64,000 bases of DNA from Streptomyces cellulosae (GTDB lineage Bacteria; Actinomycetota; Actinomycetes; Streptomycetales; Streptomycetaceae), in NCBI GenBank assembly GCA_014655195.1, contig BNBH01000002.1:180406-244405 (forward strand), written 5' to 3'. This document shows positions 35,621-43,603 of this stretch, piece by piece (position 1 is the first letter of the stretch; every line of letters begins with the position of its first letter). The notes under the pieces were generated by a model. It was not told the DNA's origin. It saw only the letters and a list, made by a program, of their open reading frames with translations, and did not search any database. Both the position numbers and the translations under genes were made by a program.

Positions 35621-35694
35621 GCCATAGACGCTCCCGCCGGGCGGTGAGCCGCTGATGAGCCCCTCATGAAGGAACCTTCACGGGGGCCGCGGGG

Positions 35695-36357
35695 TCAGGC
35701 CGGCAGGCGGTAGCCCATCCCGCGGACCGTCTCCACCTGGTCCGCGCCCAGCTTCTTGCGCAGCGCCCGCACGTACACGTCCACGATGTTGGAGCCCGGG
35801 TCGAAGTCGTAGCCCCACACATGGGAGAGGATCTGCTCGCGGGACAGCACCTGACCCGGATGCCTCAGGAACAGCTCCAGCAGCACGAACTCACGGGCCG
35901 TCAGGTCGACCGTCCGCCCGTCCGCGCGGGCGCGCCGGGTGCGCAGGTCGAGGCTGAGCGAGCCGGACCGCAGCACGGTCACCTCCGGCGCCCTGGCCGC
36001 CGTACGCAGCCGCAGCCGGATCCGCGCCAGCAGCTCCTCGAAGCGGAACGGCTTGGTCATCCAGTCGTCGGCGCCGCCCTCCAGACCGGCCACGGTGTCC
36101 CGTACCGAGTCCCGGGCGGTCAGCACGATCACCGGCGTCGTCACCCGCGCCTCACGCAGCTCGCGCAGCACGGTGAAGCCGTCCCGGCCGGGCAGCCCGA
36201 TGTCCAGCACCACCAGGTCGAAACCGCCGGTCAGGGCGTACTCGTAGCCGGCCTCGCCGTCCCCGACGACGGTGGTGGTGAAGCCGTTGGCGCGCAGCCC
36301 CTTCTCCACGAAGGAGGCGATGCGCTCCTCGTCCTCGACGATCAGGATCCGGTTCAT
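35695..36357 (-). CDS. OmpR/PhoB-family response regulator
   Basis: 220 residues. Receiver domain with EDE near 8-10, phospho-Asp near 52 (LVVLDIGLPGRDG), Thr in VLTARD and Lys in MTKPF. A winged-helix DNA-binding domain follows (about 125-218) with LTAREFVLLELFLRHPG and SNIVDVYVRALRKKLG. The ATG overlaps the stop of the upstream kinase by 4 nt. It is the last gene of a secreted-protein/kinase/regulator set read leftwards. Confidence 0.93.
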   Translation of the reverse strand: MNRILIVEDEERIASFVEKGLRANGFTTTVVGDGEAGYEYALTGGFDLVVLDIGLPGRDGFTVLRELREARVTTPVIVLTARDSVRDTVAGLEGGADDWMTKPFRFEELLARIRLRLRTAARAPEVTVLRSGSLSLDLRTRRARADGRTVDLTAREFVLLELFLRHPGQVLSREQILSHVWGYDFDPGSNIVDVYVRALRKKLGADQVETVRGMGYRLPA

Positions 36358-37841
36358 CCGCGGGCCTCTTCCAGGGTGAGTACGAAGGTGGCGCCGCCGC
36401 CCTCGGTGTCGTGCAGCCGGACCTGCCCGCCGTGGCCCTCCGCGATGGCCTTGACGATGGACAGGCCGAGACCGGCGCCGGAGCCGCGCGCCCCGCGCCG
36501 TGAGGTGCCGCGCCGGAACCGTTCGAAGATCAGCTCCCGGTCCTGGGGGCGCACGCCGGGGCCCGAGTCGGCGACGTACAGTTCGACGCGGGAGCCGTCC
36601 GCGCGGGATCGGATGCGGATGGTCTGCCCGGGCGTGGTGTGCTGCACCGCGTTCTGCGCGAGCTGCACCATCGCCTGCGTGATGCGCTGCGGGTCCAGCT
36701 CGGTCTCCCGGTCGGCGGTGTCGGTGAGCCGCCAGTCGCGGTCGCCGAGGGTGCGCGCCTTGACGAAGACGTCGGCGGTGAGCTCGGCGAGCTGAACCGG
36801 CTCGGGGCGTACGAAGTCGGGCCGTTCGGCCTTGGCGAGCAGCAGCAGGTCCTCCACGATGCGGCTCATCCGGTCCAGTTCGTCGGTGACCAGGCGGACG
36901 GTCTCCTCGCGCTCGGCGGGGTCGTCGCCCATCAGCTCCAGATGGCCGCGCACGATGGTGATCGGGGTGCGCAGCTCGTGTCCGGCGTCGTCGACGAACT
37001 GGCGCTGGGCGGCGAAGGCCCGCTCCAGCCGGTCCAGCATGGCGTTGAACGTCTCGGCGAGGGCGGCGATGTCGTCGTGGCCGCGCACCGGGATACGGCG
37101 GGTGAGGTCCTGCTCGGTGAGCTGCGCGGCGGCGGTGCGCACCAGCCGTACGGGCTGCAGAATGCGCCCGGCGACCGCCCAGCCGATGCCGGTGGTCAGC
37201 AGCAGCGCCACCCCGGAGATGGCGAGCAGCACCCGGAACACCTCGTCGACGCGGGCCACTTCACGCTCGGGGTGGAAGGCGACGACGAACGCGGCCTCCG
37301 GGTCGCCGTCGCCGCCCTGCCGGGCCACGGGCACCTTCGCCCACCGGATCTCGCCCTCGGGCCGGTGCAGCACCCCGGACGGGTCGGGGGAGTCGAAGAT
37401 ACGGCGCCGGGCGTCGGCGTCCCGGTGCAGCGGCAGCGCGACGGGCAGGTCGCGGGGCTGTATGAACTGCGCGGGGTCGCCGCCGGGCCGGGCCACCAGC
37501 CCGATCAACTCCTCGTCGGGGTCGGCGTACTGCCGCTCCAGGAACACCTTCAGCAGCCGCTCCGGCTCGGTGAACGGCCGCCCTGTCTCCGGGTCGAGAC
37601 CCCGCTCCTCGAACGCGGCGAACTCACCGGTCTCCTGCGCGAGCAGCCCGTTGCTGCGGTGGTCGACGTCCCGCAGCAGGAACGAGCGGGTGGTGGCCGC
37701 GACCGAGGCGAGAGCCACCGCCATCACGAACAGCAGCCACAGCAGGATGCGGACCCGGGCGGACAGCCGCCTGCGGCTGCGCTCAGCCGTCGTCCCGGTC
37801 GGGGCCGTCGTCCGCGGGGTCCTGGCCGTGGTCGTCGTCAT
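36354..37841 (-). CDS. Transmembrane sensor histidine kinase (HAMP, HisKA, HATPase_c)
   Basis: 495 residues. TM1 is near 30-52 (ILLWLLFVMAVALASVAA). An extracellular sensor region of about 150 residues is followed by TM2 near 200-222 (LLAISGVALLLTTGIGWAVAG), HAMP, HisKA with FVDDAGHELRTPITIVRG, and HATPase_c with QLAQNAVQHT, DSGPGV and GAGLGLSIVKAI. The N-terminal 20 residues overlap the end of the small secreted acidic protein gene by 59 nt in another frame; a CTG further downstream is an alternative start. Its regulator is coupled downstream. Confidence 0.92.
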   Translation of the reverse strand: MTTTTARTPRTTAPTGTTAERSRRRLSARVRILLWLLFVMAVALASVAATTRSFLLRDVDHRSNGLLAQETGEFAAFEERGLDPETGRPFTEPERLLKVFLERQYADPDEELIGLVARPGGDPAQFIQPRDLPVALPLHRDADARRRIFDSPDPSGVLHRPEGEIRWAKVPVARQGGDGDPEAAFVVAFHPEREVARVDEVFRVLLAISGVALLLTTGIGWAVAGRILQPVRLVRTAAAQLTEQDLTRRIPVRGHDDIAALAETFNAMLDRLERAFAAQRQFVDDAGHELRTPITIVRGHLELMGDDPAEREETVRLVTDELDRMSRIVEDLLLLAKAERPDFVRPEPVQLAELTADVFVKARTLGDRDWRLTDTADRETELDPQRITQAMVQLAQNAVQHTTPGQTIRIRSRADGSRVELYVADSGPGVRPQDRELIFERFRRGTSRRGARGSGAGLGLSIVKAIAEGHGGQVRLHDTEGGGATFVLTLEEARG

Positions 37842-38076
37842 CGTCGTCGTCCGTCGGTCCGTCGGTCACCGGAGGCCGGGGGACGACCTCGTCGCTGGGC
37901 GTGGGCTCGGGCGGGGCGTCCGACGGCGGCGGCGCGGGCGACCCGCTGTCCAGCTCGACCCGCGGGGGCACCTTCGGCGGCTCGGGGCTGTCGGCGAGCG
38001 CGAAGCTGGTCGCGGCGACGCCGAGGGGGATCAGTACGACGGCGGCGAGGGCCGCCATGCGACGGGTGAAGGCCAT
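37783..38076 (-). CDS. Small secreted acidic protein linked to a two-component system
   Basis: 97 residues. A signal peptide (MAFTRRMAALAAVVLIPLGV, cut likely after ALA near 28) is followed by a Pro-rich segment and an extremely acidic tail with seven consecutive Asp (TDDDDDDDHGQ) and more Asp to the end. After export it would be a short acidic, perhaps cation-binding, peptide. It is the first gene of the unit and overlaps the kinase gene by 59 nt, so translation of the two is linked. No enzyme motif. Confidence 0.75.
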   Translation of the reverse strand: MAFTRRMAALAAVVLIPLGVAATSFALADSPEPPKVPPRVELDSGSPAPPPSDAPPEPTPSDEVVPRPPVTDGPTDDDDDDDHGQDPADDGPDRDDG

Positions 38077-38144
38077 GCCCTCACCGTCGGCCGCGTACCT
38101 GTGGCCCAGGATGAGGCTCCGATGAAGAACCTTTCATCTTGCGG

Positions 38145-38176
38145 CGCCGGACGGGCTGGAATCAGCCCCTCCGGCG
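38145..38176. repeat. Dispersed palindrome, 14-bp arms
   Basis: CGCCGGACGGGCTG at 38145-38158 and CAGCCCCTCCGGCG at 38163-38176, one mismatch, 4-nt loop. The 3' continuation TTCGAGGAGCGGGGTTCGGGGCGGCGCCCCGG matches the arrangement near 51.4 kb in outline. It lies just past the end of the AsnC-type gene and upstream of the secreted acidic protein gene, and can act as a terminator. Confidence 0.75.
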
Positions 38177-38214
38177 TTCGAGGAGCGGGGTTCGGGGCGG
38201 CGCCCCGGAAGACC

Positions 38215-38496
38215 TCAGTTGTCCAACCCGATGGCGAAGGCCGCCTCGAGGTCATGCTGCGAGTACGTCCGGAACGCCACATGCGTGTCCGTGCCCTCGA
38301 CCCCGGGAATCTTGCTGATCTTGCCGGGAATCACCTCGGCGAGATCATCATGCTGCCGCACCCGCACCATCGCGATCAGGTCGTACGTGCCGGTGACGGA
38401 GAAGACCTCGCTGACGCTGTCCAGCGCGGCGATCTGTTCCGCGATCTCGGGGATCCGGTCCACGCTGGTCTTGATGAGGACGATCGCGGTGATCAC
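38215..38496 (-). CDS. Lrp/AsnC-type ligand-binding (RAM) domain protein without DNA-binding domain
   Basis: 93 residues, VITAIVLIKTSVDRIPEIAE, GTYDLIAMVRV, and GVEGTDTHVAFRTYS. This is the stand-alone RAM/ASNC_trans_reg fold, which in full-length Lrp proteins binds amino acids and forms octamers. The helix-turn-helix half is missing by design, as in known stand-alone versions. GTG at 38496 has GGGAGAG upstream and overlaps the stop of the rhomboid gene by 4 nt. Confidence 0.9.
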   Translation of the reverse strand: MITAIVLIKTSVDRIPEIAEQIAALDSVSEVFSVTGTYDLIAMVRVRQHDDLAEVIPGKISKIPGVEGTDTHVAFRTYSQHDLEAAFAIGLDN

Positions 38497-39230
38497 GGCT
38501 GGTTCTCTCCCTCGGGGGCCGGAACAGGGGCGGACTTCACTGTAGTCGCCCCGTCGCGCCACACCCATGCGCAGCCGAAGCCCAGCGCGAAGCCGACCAG
38601 GTGCGCCAGGTACGCCACCCCCGGCCCGCCCTCCGCGGAGCGCCCGGCCGCCGCCCACTGGAGCGCCGCCCAGAACGGCAGCACCGCCCACGCGGGCAGC
38701 CGTACCGGCAGGAAGAAGGCGAACGGCAGGAGACTGGTGACCCGCCCGCGGGGGAACAGGAAGAGGAACGCTCCGAGCAGCGCCGAGATCGCCCCCGAGG
38801 CCCCGACCAGGGACCGCTCGGAGCCGGTGTTGGCGGCCGCGTACCCCAGCAGGGCGAGGTAGCCGCAGCCGGCGTAGCAGAGGGTGAACCGCACCCGGCC
38901 CAGCCGTGCCTCGGTCATCGGCCCGAACACGTGGAGGAACAGCATGTTGCCCAGCAGATGAACCCAGCTGCCGTGCACGAAGAGCGCCGTGGCGGGGGTG
39001 AGCGCGGCCGCGGGGGACCCGTCGAACAGGTCTGCGGGGATCACGCCCCAGCGGCGGAAGTAGTCCCGCTGCGCGGCCAGCAGCTCGTCCCCGGAGCCGT
39101 GCGCCGGGTGCAGCCCCGAGGCCGGCCCGATCAGGAAGACCAGGCAGCACAGCACGATCAGGGTGCGGGTGACCGGGGCGGGCGAGGTCCTCAGCGCCCC
39201 GGCCGCCGCCGCGGTCCAGTTGCGGATCAT
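38493..39230 (-). CDS. Rhomboid-family intramembrane serine protease
   Basis: 245 residues, six to seven transmembrane helices. Rhomboid signatures: HGSWVHLLGNMLFLH (His near 91, Asn near 95), the catalytic Ser near 145 in LVGASGAISALLG, and the catalytic His near 210 in YLAHLVGFALG. It cleaves transmembrane substrates inside the bilayer; targets are unknown. ATG at 39230 (MIRNWTAAA) is preferred to an in-frame start further upstream, which adds an Arg-rich stretch lacking a ribosome site. Coupled to the RAM-domain gene downstream. Confidence 0.92.
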   Translation of the reverse strand: MIRNWTAAAAGALRTSPAPVTRTLIVLCCLVFLIGPASGLHPAHGSGDELLAAQRDYFRRWGVIPADLFDGSPAAALTPATALFVHGSWVHLLGNMLFLHVFGPMTEARLGRVRFTLCYAGCGYLALLGYAAANTGSERSLVGASGAISALLGAFLFLFPRGRVTSLLPFAFFLPVRLPAWAVLPFWAALQWAAAGRSAEGGPGVAYLAHLVGFALGFGCAWVWRDGATTVKSAPVPAPEGENQP

Positions 39231-39316
39231 GGGTACAGAGCATGACGTAACCGGACGCAGGCGGGCGGATCGCCTCGCCGCCGTGGACGGGCGGGCGGCG
39301 CGACCCCGGCAGGCCG

Positions 39317-39322
39317 TAGGGT
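39317..39322 (+). promoter_or_regulatory. Probable -10 element for the zinc-ribbon gene
   Basis: TAGGGT, 64 bp before the ATG at 39386, in the gap between the rhomboid gene (divergent) and the small zinc-ribbon gene. Confidence 0.4.
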
Positions 39323-39385
39323 TACGAGCCACACGCACCGGCCGCCCGGTGCGTCAAGGACACTGGAGAAAGGCGAACAGCCACG

Positions 39386-39625
39386 ATGACGGTTCCTCTG
39401 CCGACGGACTCGACGCGGTGGCGCTGCACCCTCTGCGGCAACCTCACCCGCTTCGACGTCACCCGCTCGTCGAAGGTCGTCGAGTACGTGCACCTCGATC
39501 TGGCCGGCGAGCCCAAGGTCGAGGAGCGCGAGGTGCTCGATGAGACGATCGAGTCGGTGCGGTGCCGCTGGTGCAACGCCGTGGACCAGGTGGAACTCGT
39601 GGACAGGCCGGGCGCCGGCTCCTGA
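39386..39625 (+). CDS. Small zinc-ribbon protein (79 aa)
   Basis: 79 residues. CTLCGN near 14-17 and CRWCNA near 60-63 form a two-knuckle zinc ribbon around a beta-rich middle (VVEYVHLDLAGEPKVEEREV). No other domain. ATG has GGAG(A)AAGG about 14 nt upstream. It lies 103 bp before the NYN-domain protein gene, with a palindromic repeat between them. Function unknown; nucleic-acid binding is possible. Confidence 0.85.
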   Translation: MTVPLPTDSTRWRCTLCGNLTRFDVTRSSKVVEYVHLDLAGEPKVEEREVLDETIESVRCRWCNAVDQVELVDRPGAGS

Positions 39626-39631
39626 GAGAAG

Positions 39632-39674
39632 GGGGTCCCTCCCGCTCGAGCGAAGTCGAGCACGGGCGAGGGCC
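39632..39674. repeat. Palindromic repeat with GCTCGAGCGAAGTCGAGC core
   Basis: GTCCCTCCCGCTCGA and TCGAGCACGGGCGAGGGCCCC form imperfect arms around GCGAAG. The same core, with C for T, occurs at 61036. It lies between the zinc-ribbon and NYN genes and may attenuate transcription. Confidence 0.7.
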
Positions 39675-39728
39675 CCGCTGACAGGCGACCCCGCGGACGG
39701 GGCCGCCACAGGCATTGGGGTGTGACGG

Positions 39729-41072
39729 ATGGTGGAGACCACGGGCGGGGGGCCGCAGGACGGCGCCGCCGAGGTGCTCGACCGTCCGCTGCCCGACGGG
39801 GTGCGCCGCAGGGTCGTCCAGATCGTCGCGGACGGCTTCGGCGGGCTCACCGTCGCCGAGCTCCCCGCACAGCTGCGGCAGTACGCCCGGTTCACCCCGA
39901 CCCGCCGCGCCAAGTTCGCCGGGAACGCGATGGCCGCGGCGCTGGAGACCGATCCGCTGTTCCGGCAGCGGATCGGGGAGAAGCTCAGAGAGGCCGAGCC
40001 GGAACTGACCGGTGCCCTCGACTCCGGCTCCCCGCCCCCGGCCGCGGACCCGCTCGACGTGGCGGCCGCGGCCTATGTGCTCCGCCCGCCGGGCTGGGTC
40101 AAGCTGGTCACCGCCGCAGGCGAGGAGGCGCAGCGCGCCGACGCCGAGCGCGCCGACGAGGAGACCCGCGCCGAGCTGGAGCGGCTGCGCGCCGAACTGG
40201 ACCGCGCCCGCGAGCACACCCGCTCCGAGACCGAGCGGCTGCGCGCCGAGCTGGACGCGGCGAAGAAGGAGACCGACTCCCTGCACCGCAAGCTGCGGTC
40301 CGCCCTCGCCGACGTCAAGCGTGGCGAGGCCGCCCTGCGCAAGCTGCGCGGCGAGATGGACGCGGTGCGCGCCGAGGGCCAGGCCCAGGTGTCCGCCGCC
40401 GAGAGCGAGACCCGGCGCCTCAAGGCCCGGCTCGGGGAGACCGAGGCCGCCCTGGAGGCCGCCCGCCGCGCCGCCCGCGAGGGCCGCAGCGTCGAGGACA
40501 TGCGCGTACGGCTGCTGCTCGACACCGTCCTCGACGCCGCCCAGGGGCTGCGGCGCGAACTGGCGCTGCCTCCCGTGTCCGTGCGGCCCGCGGAGACCGT
40601 GGACGCCGTGGAGCCGGGCCGCATGACCCCCAAGGACATCGCCGCCCGCGCACTGTCCGAGGACGACCCGGCCGTCCTCGACCAGCTCCTCGCCCTGCCG
40701 CAGGCCCATCTGGTCGTCGACGGCTACAACGTCACCAAGACCGGCTATCCGCAGATGCCCCTGGAGAAGCAGCGGCTGCGCCTCCTCGGCCAGCTCGCGC
40801 AGCTCGCCGCCCAGACCGGCGCCGAGGTCACCTGCGTCTTCGACGGCGCCGAACTGGCCGCGCCGGTGCTGCTGGCGCCGCCGCGCGGGGTGCGGGTGCT
40901 GTTCTCCAAGCCGGGCGTCACCGCCGACGAGCTGATCCGCCAGCTCGTGCGCGCCGAACCGCCGGGGCGGCCCGTCATCGTCGTCTCCACCGACCGCGAG
41001 GTCGCCGACGGGGTCGCACGCGCCGGCGCGCGCCCCGTCGCGTCCGCCGTGCTCCTCAAAAGGCTTTCTTAG
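39729..41072 (+). CDS. NYN-domain (YacP-like) ribonuclease-family protein with coiled coil
   Basis: 447 residues. An N-terminal helical domain (about 1-120: DGVRRRVVQIVADGFGG, RRAKFAGNAMAAALE) precedes a coiled coil (about 130-260, heptads rich in ELERLRAELDRA) and a C-terminal NYN/PIN-like domain from about 318: LVVDGYNVTKTGYP, VTCVFDGAEL, VRVLFSKPGVTADELI and VIVVSTDREVADGVA. The acidic residues in these segments match the metal site of the DUF901/YacP group, which are predicted RNases. ATG at 39729; ribosome site weak (GGGGTGTGACGG). Confidence 0.87.
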   Translation: MVETTGGGPQDGAAEVLDRPLPDGVRRRVVQIVADGFGGLTVAELPAQLRQYARFTPTRRAKFAGNAMAAALETDPLFRQRIGEKLREAEPELTGALDSGSPPPAADPLDVAAAAYVLRPPGWVKLVTAAGEEAQRADAERADEETRAELERLRAELDRAREHTRSETERLRAELDAAKKETDSLHRKLRSALADVKRGEAALRKLRGEMDAVRAEGQAQVSAAESETRRLKARLGETEAALEAARRAAREGRSVEDMRVRLLLDTVLDAAQGLRRELALPPVSVRPAETVDAVEPGRMTPKDIAARALSEDDPAVLDQLLALPQAHLVVDGYNVTKTGYPQMPLEKQRLRLLGQLAQLAAQTGAEVTCVFDGAELAAPVLLAPPRGVRVLFSKPGVTADELIRQLVRAEPPGRPVIVVSTDREVADGVARAGARPVASAVLLKRLS

Positions 41073-41126
41073 CATCTGAGCACTTCCGTCCCTCGTGCAA
41101 CGTACAGGCTCAATGCCTGAATTGAC

Positions 41127-41150
41127 GGAACCGTCACGCAACGTAGCGTC
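41127..41150 (+). promoter_or_regulatory. Candidate SigE-type (ECF) promoter
   Basis: GGAAC at 41127-41131, 15 bp, then CGTC at 41147-41150. This resembles cell-envelope-stress SigE promoters of Streptomyces and lies upstream of a cell-wall hydrolase gene, a fitting target. The match is short. Confidence 0.35.
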
Positions 41151-41220
41151 AAGACGGCGTCACTGCAGGTGAGTTGTCACGTAATAAACGCGCTGTAGCG
41201 GAGATTTTGTGCCCGGGGAT

Positions 41221-41250
41221 TTGAACTGATCACAAGAGAATCACTAGGGT
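41221..41250 (+). promoter_or_regulatory. Probable HrdB-type promoter of the first NlpC/P60 gene
   Basis: TTGAAC at 41221-41226, an 18-bp spacer and TAGGGT at 41245-41250, about 55 bp before GTG 41305. This is the best matching -35/-10 pair seen in the window. Confidence 0.6.
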
Positions 41251-41304
41251 CTGCCTTCGAACCCTCGCTCGCGCGATCACTCTCCCGAGAAGGAGCTCGT
41301 CTCC

Positions 41305-42345
41305 GTGGCGTCCCACCGTCGTCCCAAGCAGCCGAGCCGCGCACGCGTGACCGTGCTCACCACCGCCGCCGCTGCTGCTGTCGTCATGAGCTCGCAGGCC
41401 GCCAACGCGGCCCCCAGCGAGAAGCCGAGCAAGGACGAGGTCAAGGCCAAGGTCGACAAGCTCTACGAGCAGGCGGAGCAGGCCACCGAGAAGTACAACG
41501 GGGCCAAGGAGAAGCAGGAGAAGCTCCAGAAGGAGATCTCCACCATCCAGGACAACGTCGCCAAGGGGCAGCAGGAGCTCAACGACCTGCGCGACGGCCT
41601 CGGCTCGATGGCCAGCGCCCAGTACCGCAGCGGCGGCATCGACCCCTCCGTCCAGCTCTTCCTCTCCGCCGACCCGGACGACTACCTCGACAAGGCGTCC
41701 ACCCTGGACCAGTTGAGCGCCCAGCAGGTCGACTCGCTGAAGAAGATCCAGGAGAAGCAGCGCGAACTGGCCCAGCAGCGCGCCGAGGCCGCCGAGAAGC
41801 TCAAGGACCTCTCCTCCACCCGGGCCGAACTCGGCAAGAAGAAGAAGGAAGTCCAGGGCAAGCTCGCCTCCGCGCAGAAGCTGCTGAACACCCTCACCGC
41901 CGAGGAGAAGGCGCAGCTCGCCGAGGAGCAGAACCGCGCCACCCGCGACAGCATGCGCGACGCCCTCTCGGGCAACGTCCCGGCCGGTTCCGGCCGCGCC
42001 GCCGCCGCCTTCGCCGCCGCGCAGAGCAAGCTCGGCACCCCGTACGTCTACGGCGCCACCGGCCCGTCCTCCTTCGACTGCTCGGGCCTGACCTCCTGGG
42101 CGTACGCGCAGGCCGGCGTCGGCATCCCGCGTACCTCCGAGGCCCAGACCGGCGCCGGCACCAAGATCTACTCGGTGGACCAGCTCAAGGTCGGCGACCT
42201 GGTGTTCTTCTTCAACGACCTGCACCACGTGGGCCTCTACGCGGGCAACGGCCAGATCATCCACGCCCCCCGCACCGGCACCGTCGTGCGCTACGAGTCG
42301 ATGAACACCATCGGCGGCCCCTTCATGTTCGGCGTCCGCGTCTGA
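41305..42345 (+). CDS. Secreted NlpC/P60 peptidoglycan hydrolase (RipA-like)
   Basis: 346 residues. A signal peptide (VLTTAAAAAVVMSSQAANA) leads into a long coiled coil (about 45-215, KVDKLYEQAEQATEKY onward), then an NlpC/P60 domain from about 235 with the catalytic Cys near 259 (SFDCSGLTSWAYAQ), His near 307-308 (LHHVGLYAG) and a third polar residue in IIHAPRTG. Such enzymes cut the stem peptide between D-Glu and meso-/LL-DAP. GTG start at 41305. The next gene is a paralog in the same orientation. Confidence 0.92.
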   Translation: MASHRRPKQPSRARVTVLTTAAAAAVVMSSQAANAAPSEKPSKDEVKAKVDKLYEQAEQATEKYNGAKEKQEKLQKEISTIQDNVAKGQQELNDLRDGLGSMASAQYRSGGIDPSVQLFLSADPDDYLDKASTLDQLSAQQVDSLKKIQEKQRELAQQRAEAAEKLKDLSSTRAELGKKKKEVQGKLASAQKLLNTLTAEEKAQLAEEQNRATRDSMRDALSGNVPAGSGRAAAAFAAAQSKLGTPYVYGATGPSSFDCSGLTSWAYAQAGVGIPRTSEAQTGAGTKIYSVDQLKVGDLVFFFNDLHHVGLYAGNGQIIHAPRTGTVVRYESMNTIGGPFMFGVRV

Positions 42346-42375
42346 CCCCACCGGGTCCGCCTCACCGGACACCAC

Positions 42376-42406
42376 GCCGGGTGCCCCCGTTCGGGGGATT
42401 CCCGGC
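42376..42406 (+). terminator. Hairpin after the first NlpC/P60 gene
   Basis: GCCGGG (42376-42381) with CCCGGC (42401-42406) encloses CCCCC/GGGGG around a GTTC tetraloop. A second hairpin, GCCCCGCCG (42426-42434) with CGGCGGGGC (42448-42456), follows. Confidence 0.75.
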
Positions 42407-42556
42407 GGACCCGCACCACCTCCACGCCCCGCCGCGACCCAGGTCAACGGCGGGGCGTCACCGTGTGTGCCGCCCTGGCCGTGGCTCCGCGGGCGGCCCC
42501 TGCGGCTACTGTCTGCCGCGTTTCCCTGTCCGCCAGCGGAAGGAGCGCGACTTCCC

Positions 42557-43570
42557 GTGGGGTCCCATCGCCGTACCGCACCGTCCTCAGGGTCCGAGCG
42601 GAGCACCGCCCTCGCCCTGGGCCTGCTCTCCGTGGCCGCCACCGCCCTCGGCGCGGTACCGGCCACGGCCGCGCCCCAGGAGGACGCCCGGGCCGAGGTC
42701 GACCGCCTCTACCGCGAGGCGGAGAAGGCCACCGAGGCCTACAACGCGGCCGACGAGCGCGCCGACGCCCTGCGCCGGGAGATCGCCGACGCGCAGGACG
42801 GCATCGCCCGCAAGCAGCAGCGGGTCAACACCATGCGGGAGGCGCTGGGTTCGCTCGCAGGATCCCAGTACCGCTCCGGGGGCCTCGATCCCGCCCTCGC
42901 CCTGCTGCTCTCCGAGGACCCGGAGGACTACCTCCGCAAGGCGTCCGTCCTCGACCGGCTCGGCGTCCACCGGACCGCCGAGCTGAGGAAGCTCCGCGGC
43001 ACCCTGCGCTCGCTGTCCCAGGACCGCGCCGAGGCCGCCAAGAGGCTCGGCGCCCTCGAACGCAGCCGCAAGGCCGCCGCCGCCCACAAACGCACCGTGG
43101 AGCACAAGCTCGCCGAGGCCCGCCGGCTCCTCAACTCCCTCCCGGCCGGCGAACGCGCCGCCTGGGACCGCGCCTCCCGCTCCGGCCGCACCGACCTGCT
43201 CGGCCCCGGCGGGGCTCCCGCCTCCGGGCGCGCGGCCGCCGCCGTCGCCGCCGCCCGCTCCGCCCTCGGCAGGCCCTACGTGTGGGGCGCCAACGGCCCC
43301 TCCGGCTTCGACTGCTCCGGGCTCACCCAGTGGGCGTACGCGCAGGCCGGGGTCGCCCTGCCGCGCACCTCGCAGGCCCAGCGGTACGCCGGCCGGCAGG
43401 TCCCGCTGTCCGAGGCCCGTCCCGGCGACCTCGTCCTCTACCGTGCCGACGCCTCCCACGTCGCGATGTACATGGGCAACGGCCAGGTGATCCACGCCCC
43501 GTACCCCGGCGCACCCGTGCGCTACGACCCGGTCGGCATGATGCCGGTGTCCTCGGTCACCAGGGTCTGA
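42557..43570 (+). CDS. Secreted NlpC/P60 peptidoglycan hydrolase, paralog
   Basis: 337 residues. Signal peptide (STALALGLLSVAATALGAVP), coiled coil with the same framework as its neighbour (AEVDRLYREAEKATEAYN; QYRSGGLDPALALLLSEDPE), and NlpC/P60 with Cys near 253 (GFDCSGLTQWAYAQ), SHVAMYMGNGQ and VIHAPYPG. GTG 42557 has GGAAGGAGC about 12 nt upstream; an in-frame ATG further upstream would precede a poor signal peptide. It arose by tandem duplication of the preceding gene, judged by the matching residue pattern. Confidence 0.9.
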   Translation: MGSHRRTAPSSGSERSTALALGLLSVAATALGAVPATAAPQEDARAEVDRLYREAEKATEAYNAADERADALRREIADAQDGIARKQQRVNTMREALGSLAGSQYRSGGLDPALALLLSEDPEDYLRKASVLDRLGVHRTAELRKLRGTLRSLSQDRAEAAKRLGALERSRKAAAAHKRTVEHKLAEARRLLNSLPAGERAAWDRASRSGRTDLLGPGGAPASGRAAAAVAAARSALGRPYVWGANGPSGFDCSGLTQWAYAQAGVALPRTSQAQRYAGRQVPLSEARPGDLVLYRADASHVAMYMGNGQVIHAPYPGAPVRYDPVGMMPVSSVTRV

Positions 43571-43590
43571 CTCCCGCGGGCCCGCGCCCG

Positions 43591-43603
43591 TACCCTCGGA
43601 CAG
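43591..43603 (+). promoter_or_regulatory. -10 element of a probable leaderless transcript
   Basis: TACCCT at 43591-43596 lies 7 nt before GTG 43604, with no Shine-Dalgarno between. Confidence 0.5.

Noticed and set aside
41073..41304. Possible c-di-AMP (ydaO) riboswitch before the cell-wall hydrolase gene
   Set aside because: Such switches precede some Streptomyces hydrolase genes, but the conserved core could not be found; only promoter elements are seen.
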